DNA of 64,000 nucleotides from Takakia lepidozioides. Taxonomy: Eukaryota; Streptophyta; Takakiopsida; Takakiales; Takakiaceae. Below, one piece after another: positions 57,311 to 64,000 of this stretch. A program made the position numbers and the translations under genes. Under the pieces are notes generated by a model that saw only the letters and a list, made by a program, of their open reading frames with translations, was not told where the DNA came from and did not search any database. Position 1 is the stretch's first letter; the number at the start of each line of letters is the position of its first letter. The stretch lies in contig CM060731.1 of assembly GCA_030704615.1 (NCBI GenBank), positions 51,770,001-51,834,000 of the forward strand. The letters run 5' to 3'.

Positions 57311-57904
57311 GCCTAGAATTCTACCAGCAAACACCCCAACCATACGAAACACCCCAACCCTACTTATCACAATCTAAAATGCATCTGCTTCTCTCTGTAG
57401 TCCAACAGGCATTCGCCTTTTTGTCTCCATTGTCCCACCATTGACTGGGGTCGGAAAGTGTTCACCCCAAAGCTTCTCCTCACCTCTATTATATGTTTTT
57501 GGATACTTCCCTGCTGGCACACTGGCAGTAACTTGCCAAAGTCACTCCAAACCACCACAGATCTACCCAACGACCTAACTTACAGAATTCAATATGCATC
57601 TTACGGCCGAATCTGATGAGAGGGCAACACAGGCTGAAATAGGTTGAAGAAGAAGGTGCCCTACCACATTGTCCTTCACCTGTCCTGACCCATGGAGGAT
57701 TTGACCAACCATCAACCTAAAAGGACCTCTTGTGTGTGCTGCTTGTGTCTGTAGTCAGGTAATGTTGGATTGGTCTGTGAGATCGAACCACTACGGCGTA
57801 GCTGAGTAGTCAGAGATTGAAACACGCCTGCTAAGACCAAGCTGACTCTCCCAAGAACGGCGAGTTCGCTTCTCCTCGTCTCGTCTCCTCCTCCTCTTCT
57901 CCTT

Positions 57905-57975
57905 CGTGCATCATTTGCTCAACGCCTCTATCCCACGCCCCTGCATATCCTGCCATCATCGCGTTCCATCCCTTG
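57905..57975 (-). pseudogene. Short PPR gene fragment
   Basis: The plus strand reads GCATCATTTGCTC, ATCCCACGCCCCTG and CATCGCGTTCCATCC, matching the NAMLAGY...EQMM region of the PPR units at 53.7-54.8 kb. Confidence 0.65.
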
Positions 57976-58089
57976 GCTATGTGGTGTGGCGCAGGAGACA
58001 AAAAAAAACGCCAAGTCCCAGCCCTCCTTTCTGTTCACGATTACCCTAATGGACAACCTTATTAGTAACTTTTTAATTTTTTTAAACCT

Positions 58090-58442
58090 AATGGGCAACC
58101 GTATTTGCATTATATGTGCCTTCAAAACGACACGTGTAGTGATGTAGTCGTATAAATAGAGCTGTGAAACCATCTTCAGTCATGGAGTCATAAGATTCCA
58201 TGAAACGTCGTCCACGTGTAGTCAAACATATCACACTAGTCATATAAACCATCCCTGTCATCATGGTCAACAATGTTTGACCAATGCTCCCTAACTTTCC
58301 GGAGTCATGTAGTGATATCCATTACTACAAAGTCATAAAACTATGACTGCAATGCATTTCAGCGCTCTGTAGTCATCTACCTAGTGCAGTTTTTATGACT
58401 CCGCCAAAGCCGTAGTCCTAAAAACGCTCATCTCTTGTAGTG
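58090..58442 (-). mobile_element. CACTA-like non-autonomous element end
   Basis: On the minus strand starts CACTACAAGAGATGAGCG (58442-58425), the same terminus as at 51315, followed by AGTCATA-type subterminal repeats for about 300 bp. It directly abuts the 3' end of the LINE. Confidence 0.5.
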
Positions 58443-61400
58443 CCTGCCCCATGAGTGTTGGAATTTGCGGAAGATCCCAGGTCAGCGTCCGGATCCCTGC
58501 TGATGTCTGCAATCATTTTCACCCAAGCATTCCTTGCCTCAATTTGAACTTCATAAAAGATGGTGGCTAACAACACAAAGAGACATGTCTTTTCTCTACT
58601 CAGGGTCCAATTGCATCTGACCTTCCAGATGTTCCATAGTGTGATTGATCGGAACGCTTCAAAGACAGGAGAATGACTGTAGATCCTGTGAGACAAAATG
58701 TCATAGTTCAGCAGCTTTTGAATTGGGGATGGTGAGCCTGATTTCCAAGTGTTCATTATGGGGATGAGTCGAGACCAGGTTTTTGAAGGGATGCTACAGT
58801 GAAGGAGACAATGCTCCAGCGATTCCCCTATACCCAGGCTGCAGCATTTGCATATTAATGCCTCTGAAAAGGAAAGCCAAGCTCCCACCTTGAGAACCCG
58901 GTTTGCCATTTGCCATAGAAATGCAGCCACTTTTGCAGATCTGACCTTCTTCCAGATGTTGGCCCAGATAAGGTTCCATTTCGCGTGTTGGAGGCCCTGA
59001 CCTGCCCACTTGGAGGACCATTTGATCTGGAATTGGGGTGATTTAAGCAACGAGCGGTATGCTGCTTTGGCAGAATAATTAAAGAAGGAGGGACGGGAGG
59101 TGTCAAAGTTCCATGACCATTCTTTAGGGTCAATAGCCAGCCCCATGAGAGGACCTCCTTCCCCCAAAGGAACAAGTTTGAGGATAGCCAGGTAGCCGGT
59201 GACTGGTCAGGAGGCGCGGAAGGGTTCATGTCTTTGTCGGCAGATGACCAGTGGCATATTCTCACAGGGGTGAATTGCCCACCGGAGATTTGTATGGGAA
59301 ACAGGGAATAAAGCCTGAGATAGTTGGATAGATCCAACCTATTAAGAACCAGCCTCGAGAAATGGTCTGTTTTCGTATCCGTAATGTAAATGACCTGGTT
59401 TGGGGAATTGGAACAGGTGACCCAATTGCCAGGACTACCTTGATCTGGCCCTGAGATGAGAGCTTGTTTCCAAGTATCTGGAATCCTTTGCAGTAGCAGT
59501 TGGTAGCCCGATATGCCTCTTTGAATACCTACTATGTCATTGATTTGGTCTTGGGATAAGAAGGCCCGCCCACTCCAAATATCCTTTATCTGAGTGATGT
59601 GCAATCTATCCCAGGCTGAGAACCTTGCTGCAGAGGCTCTCTCAGATGCGGAAGGAGTGTTCGAGTTGAGGGTGAGATATTGGCGCATTGTTTCCTCATA
59701 ATTTTGCGGATCAGCTTTAACCAGGCGAGGTCTAATTAAGTTCCAGATTGCCCATATAGCTCTCCAAAGAGGTGAGCCCAAGGACTTGTGTTTAAATCCA
59801 TGTGTAATCCATCTCAATGATGGGTTCCACAGTTTAGATTTGAGAGAACTATTTAGGATGTGCCCATAAACTAGGTGCTTCCACCAGCCACCCTCTGGTC
59901 CCAACAATCTGACCATCCACTTGCCCAATAGAGCATAGAATTGGGTCCCCGGATCAATAACACCCAGGCCTCCCTTCTTCTTTGGAAGACATATCAGATA
60001 CAGTTGGTCTTGGGTTTTTGTCGCTGGAATCTGCCCTCCATATAAAGTTACAGATAGTTTTCTGAATCAGTTTGATTTGAGGAAAAGAGGGGCTCCAAAC
60101 AGAAGCAAAATACCAAATGCTGGCCAGAAGGATCTGGTTGGCAACCAGTGCCCTTCCGGTAATGGATAAATGGCGGGAACCCCAGTAGACTAATTTCTTT
60201 TGGAGCTTGGAGATGACATGGCCAAACCTTTGATCATCAGACAAGTTCACTCCGAAGGGATGCCCCAATAGTGTTGTGACCTCACCATTACCCAGCCATC
60301 TCAGGCCCATTTCTTGGCCCCAGTTTGGAGTCTGCCCTATGGGAGAGTTGTTTGTATCTCCAACTAAGATAGCTACCGTTTTTGACCAATTTACTTTGAA
60401 GCCTGAAGCCTCACAGAAGGTAGAGAGTGTGTTTGAAGCTTCCTGCAGGTTGCTTGCCGAGGCATGCAAGTAAAGTGCTGTATCATCAACAAACATTGAG
60501 TCTTTGATCTGCAGGTTGGGGTTTGTTTGGGTTTGAATTTTCAGCCCTGTTATGTTGGGGTTGTTGTCTAAATCCCAAGGAGTCAGCGACAATGAGGAAG
60601 AGGAATGGGGCCAGTGGACATCCCTGGCGGTCAAAGGGTTTGGAAATGAAGCCATTAAGCGAAACCCTACTGGAAGCGTTGAGTAGGAGGATCTTGACCC
60701 ATTGACAAAAATCCTGAGAGATCCCTGTCTTCTGGAGTGTGGCAAATAGCATTGGCCACTCAACCTTGTCAAAGGCTTTCTCAAAGTCCAAGAGGAGCAT
60801 GGCTATGGGCTGGCCAGTTGCCCCAGCAAAGATTGGCGTTTCTTGAGCAAGGAGAATGTTGTCCAAAATGTATCTGCCCCTAATGAAACCTGCTTCACCC
60901 GGTCTGATAATTGTTGGGAGGAGAGGCTGGAGGCGCAATGCCAGAGCCTTAGCAATAATCTTATAGGATACGTTGAGTAATGTAATTGGTCTATAGTTGG
61001 AGATGTCTTTCCTATCCCCTTTCTTGAAAAGCAGAGTTATAATGCCTTGAGACATCATCTGGGGCATGGAGCCCTTTTTTTTAATCTCATTTGCCATTAT
61101 GCAGAAGTCAGATGAAATAACCGACCAGAGAGCTTTGTAAAATTCTACTGGCATCCCATCAAAGCCTGGTGCCTTCCTATCTGACATGAGCTTAATTGTG
61201 AAGTCCAGTTCTGATTGGGTGAACTCCCCGTCCAATGAGGCAGAGTTGGGTAGGCCTAGCTTGGTTTGGTGACTTTGAAGACAGGTTCCCCTTGCAGCTC
61301 TGATACTTGGAGAATCATTTCTGCTTTTGAAGAGTGCATGGAAGTGTGAATGAGCTACAGATACCATGTTTCTGGGCTCTGAGGATACATGTCCTTGAGG

Positions 61401-61450
61401 GTGTTTCAGTTCAGAGATAATCTGTGAAGTCCTTCTGACTTGGACCTTCT
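58418..61450 (-). mobile_element. LINE (non-LTR retrotransposon), 5'-truncated and frameshifted
   Basis: 61367-60486 has the reverse transcriptase: DRKAPGFDGMPVEFYKALW, GIITLLFKKGDRKDISNYRP, LLDFEKAFDKVEW and SRVSLNG. In the next frame 60784-59954 carries the catalytic FVDDTALY, GFKVNWSKT and the region leading to CNFIWR. 59928-58855 continues the C-terminal part, and 59167-58418 has a zf-RVT domain (YSAKAAYRSLL, WNLIWANIWKK, VAAFLWQMANRVL, CKCC...SLEHCLLHC). No endonuclease domain is left, so the copy is 5'-truncated near 61450, next to an A run. L1-like by RT and zf-RVT. At least two frameshifts make it inactive. Confidence 0.9.
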
Positions 61451-61461
61451 AAAAAAAAAAG

Positions 61462-61535
61462 TCTTTTTTGTCACTGGAAATTCATGAAAAATAGCAAATT
61501 GGGTTTTTTCCTGGAAGCCTGATTGGCCCCTTCAT
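61462..61535 (+). repeat. Relative of the 48.93-49.01 kb repeat
   Basis: Shares GGAAATTC-TGAAAAATAGCAAA, CCTGGA and GATTGGCCCCTTCAT with 48943-49010. It adjoins the truncated LINE end. Confidence 0.55.
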
Positions 61536-62665
61536 ATTTCTTTTGGTACACATGGTCAGAAATGTATGTAGGCCACCCTAGTTAAGATAATATGAAGGTG
61601 GTCGGCTCGGACGGAGCGTGTGAAAGGAACAAGGTATCCCCACGGTATTAAGGGAAATACGGAGGTGTGGTTCACAGTTCATACCCAGTTCTTTGAAAGC
61701 TGTGATTTGTTGTGACGCAATTGATGTAAATCAAAGGAAGAGAGTGAAAAGGGAGTTTTCATTTTGCCTAGCTGTAATTGTAAACATCTGTATATCGAGT
61801 ACCTTTATGTCTGAAGTGCATAACTTCATGGTAAGCTAAATGGTCCAATATGAAGGATAAATGTTTCAGTGCAAACTCAAAATCTGGGACCAATAGAATC
61901 TTGTAAACTTGCAATCTAAGTGGATAACAGGTAGTATCTCAGATGTGTGGTCCTCTGGAGGCATTTGAGATAAGTGCTTCCATTGATCTAAGGTAGCTGT
62001 GGTTTTTACAACAGTTCCTCCCACTTTTTATACACCCCAGAGATAAAGGACTCCGAAAAAAAGAAAAACTCCAAACTGTCCACAAAGAACACAAGTTTTG
62101 TGGTTAACTTTCTAGTCTCCTTCTGTGATCATCGTCTGTACCCAAACACTATTGTGAAACATAGTTTCCACTGCCAGCATCAGTGTGCAATTGTATGGGG
62201 GGATGGGGAAGCAAACTCTCTTATCTTCAAGTTCAAGCATGAATGATTGAGCTTGAATAAAAGTCTGTTCCCTTGTAGGTTTGGTTCATGACACATCCGT
62301 GCTTTCATAGCTTGCAGTTTCCCATAAGCAATGGTGTAGCCTATGCAGCAGAAAAAAACAGGGGGAGTTGTCCTGTTGTTGCTACACATGCATGGTTTCC
62401 AATGTTGGGGCAGTATGAGAATCAGAACACCACAAACCCAAAAAACAAGTAATGAGCAAATATCCACATATAACTTCCATCCCCTGTTTGCTAGTCAATT
62501 TCCTATTTCCTCAAAACTGTAATCTTGCCTTGCAACAGAATGAAGTGCTGTCTCTAACCTTCATCTGCAATGCCCTATCCTTGGTCACACTCAATGAGCA
62601 CCAGCCCACCGCCAGCTTGAGTCAAGAACAATACTTGCCTAGAGACTTCAACTCTCTCATCAGCA
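61536..62665. other. No gene recognised
   Basis: No conserved frame or repeat beyond short A runs. The right end should be the 3' flank of the TIM23 duplicate. Confidence 0.35.
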
Positions 62666-62669
62666 TCAT

Positions 62670-63035
62670 TAGATGGCTAAATTAGGGAGAACTGCTTCTC
62701 TGAAATGAGGAATGCCGGAGCAATTCCACCAAGCGCTCTAGTTATGGCCGCCATGCTGGGCCAGGTTGTCGAAAAATTAGGTTGTTCAAATATCATCTGT
62801 TTCTCAGATACTGCTTGCTACACTTTCCATCAATACAACAAAATCCTCAGTCTGCTTCAGGTTGTTTGGTCCATGGCCTTCAAAAATCAACAGCCTGTCG
62901 ATGTGAACCTTCCATGGATCATCCTCTTCCTTCAGCTCGAATCATCGACAACGCCTTTCATTGCCATGAACAGAGCTCCTCCTAAACAAACACAACAAGT
63001 GTAACTCTCACTCCAATTCTGCCCCATCAAAAAGC
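62670..63035 (-). pseudogene. Decayed TIM23 copy
   Basis: On the minus strand pieces match the complete gene at 63577-64000: NWSESYT, GGALF and GVVDD at about 63030-62950, and MAAITRALGGIAPA at about 62750-62710. Many stops and indels lie between. DNA similarity continues past the stop (AGATGGCTAAAT on the plus strand in both). It is a tandem duplicate in advanced decay, 0.5 kb from its parent. Confidence 0.75.
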
Positions 63036-63576
63036 AGTACAAAGGTGCTGTTGGTAGCCGGTAAGCTCGTTCCAAAGCCTTGAGATCGTCTGCTCCATAT
63101 CAATCCGCGTTAGGACCTACGAAGGCCCGCTTCCCTTATCTCCAAACACAGATCCGAGTTATCAAGCATGACTGTGTTCAGTTTCAGTTTCGCTGCTTCC
63201 TGTCCTATCTTCTTCTATAACTTCGATGTAAACAATTTCCCCGTGTCTATTGACCCCTCTCAAATCCCGATACCAAAGTGTGAAGATATGGTAACAAAAA
63301 TAATGAACTCCTATTCAGAACCAAGACCACTTTCCACCGGAAACTGCATGCCGAACCCTACACCCAAGCACTCTTTAATCTGTCCCAAGAAAACACACCA
63401 TCAAGGACTATCCCCGAACATCAACAGTTTCTCGCTATCTCTTTCTCAAAATCTCTGCCAGAAATCTCAATATCAAAATGACTGCCAGGCTCTAATTCAA
63501 CAGTAATGCCCCACTGATCTTCCAAGGCTCCAATGAAAAACAAAATTGCCCCAGAAAGGAGGCTCAAAGGCGTTTA
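63036..63576. other. Spacer/3' UTR of TIM23
   Basis: No gene seen. It contains the 3' flank of the TIM23 gene and the junction with its duplicate. Confidence 0.4.
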
Positions 63577-64000
63577 CTAGATGGCTAAATATCTCCGAGA
63601 GAGCTGTTTCCCTGCCACGAGGCCTGCCGCTGCAATTCCTCCCAGAGCTCCAGCTATGGCCGCCGTCCGCGGACCAGCAGCCGCCTTGTACAACGCCCCA
63701 GTCCCTAGCCCCGCAACAACGTTGTTCAATATGTCATCAGTCCCTCGGACATGGCTTGTTGCACTTTCCATTCCAGCATACAGGAGACCTAAAATCCCCA
63801 GAGTGTTGCCGGTTGTTCGCCCTCTATGGCCTGTACCATTCAACACCCTGTTAATGCGAACCTTGGTTGTGTCACCCTCTTCCCTCGATCGCAATCCGTC
63901 CACAACGCCTCTGGCGCCCCCGAACACAGCTCCTCCTAGATACCCACAACCCGTGTAGTAGGTCAAATTCTCACTCCAGTTCCGTCTTTGCACCGCGGCT
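63577..64000 (-). CDS. TIM23: TIM23 mitochondrial import channel subunit, C-terminal part (cut by window edge)
   Basis: Inner-membrane channel of the presequence translocase (Tim17/22/23 family). About 140 residues are present: NWSENLTYYTGCGYLGGAVF, GLRSREEGDTTKVRINRVLN, HRGRTTGNTLGILGLLYAGM, DDILNNVVAGLGTGALYKAA, AIAGALGGIAAAGLVAGKQL, then a basic end. This matches plant TIM23 closely, with the Gly-zipper membrane segments and the DxxNxxxAGxxTGxL signature. The frame runs open to the right edge (RNW is not a start; an ATG-like codon at 63993 is internal), so the N terminus lies outside the window. Single exon over this stretch, no defects. Confidence 0.93.
   Translation of the reverse strand, partial: AAVQRRNWSENLTYYTGCGYLGGAVFGGARGVVDGLRSREEGDTTKVRINRVLNGTGHRGRTTGNTLGILGLLYAGMESATSHVRGTDDILNNVVAGLGTGALYKAAAGPRTAAIAGALGGIAAAGLVAGKQLSRRYLAI

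Overview
The window is nuclear DNA of a plant-lineage eukaryote with a large, repeat-rich genome. Spliced genes use GT-AG introns, some with CTAAC-like branch sites. There are pentatricopeptide repeat (PPR) sequences of plant type, a plant-type TIM23, and a Ty3/gypsy element carrying a cytosine DNA methyltransferase. Published work describes methyltransferase capture by retrotransposons in charophytes and dinoflagellates, so a charophyte alga of the Chara type is my best inference; nothing here proves the species.

Left part (about 2.4-23 kb): a gene-bearing block with every recognised gene on the minus strand. From right to left these are SPRTN, a DNA-protein crosslink protease (22843-15264, ten exons rebuilt by eye); ribosomal protein L31 (14379-13671, two exons); a CDCA7-type zf-4CXXC_R1 zinc-finger gene (about 9816-8729, 5' part unresolved); and aspartyl aminopeptidase (about 7860-2466, nine coding exons). 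Introns and spacers carry short dispersed repeats.

Middle part (about 24-49 kb): repeats nested in repeats. A pogo-type transposase fragment and a Ulp1-like (C48) protease gene lie on the minus strand. A 10.8 kb Ty3/gypsy element (LTRs at 26472-26798 and 36912-37237) sits in what looks like an intron of the Ulp1 gene. Read on the minus strand the element encodes gag with two zinc knuckles, protease, a DNA methyltransferase, reverse transcriptase, RNase H and an integrase ending in a PHD finger. Its primer-binding site is complementary to its own LTR, which suggests Tf1/sushi-like self-priming. To the right are three adjacent tandem arrays (39.56-41.9 kb), one built of hairpins; an orphan L31 exon 1; a second pogo fragment; a SWIM zinc-finger remnant; and a second hairpin array (47.6-48.6 kb).

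Right part (about 49-64 kb): a decayed PPR gene with internal duplication and scattered pieces of the same family, a module repeated three times, CACTA-like ends, a 5'-truncated LINE (61.4-58.4 kb), a decayed TIM23 copy (about 63.0-62.7 kb) and the 3' part of an apparently intact TIM23 gene running off the right edge (64000-63577).

The host genes have housekeeping roles (translation, mitochondrial import, peptide turnover, DNA-protein crosslink repair, chromatin) and form no operon or pathway. The most unusual system is the retroelement: it joins a DNA methyltransferase, a histone-reader-type finger on its integrase and a self-complementary priming site in one element.
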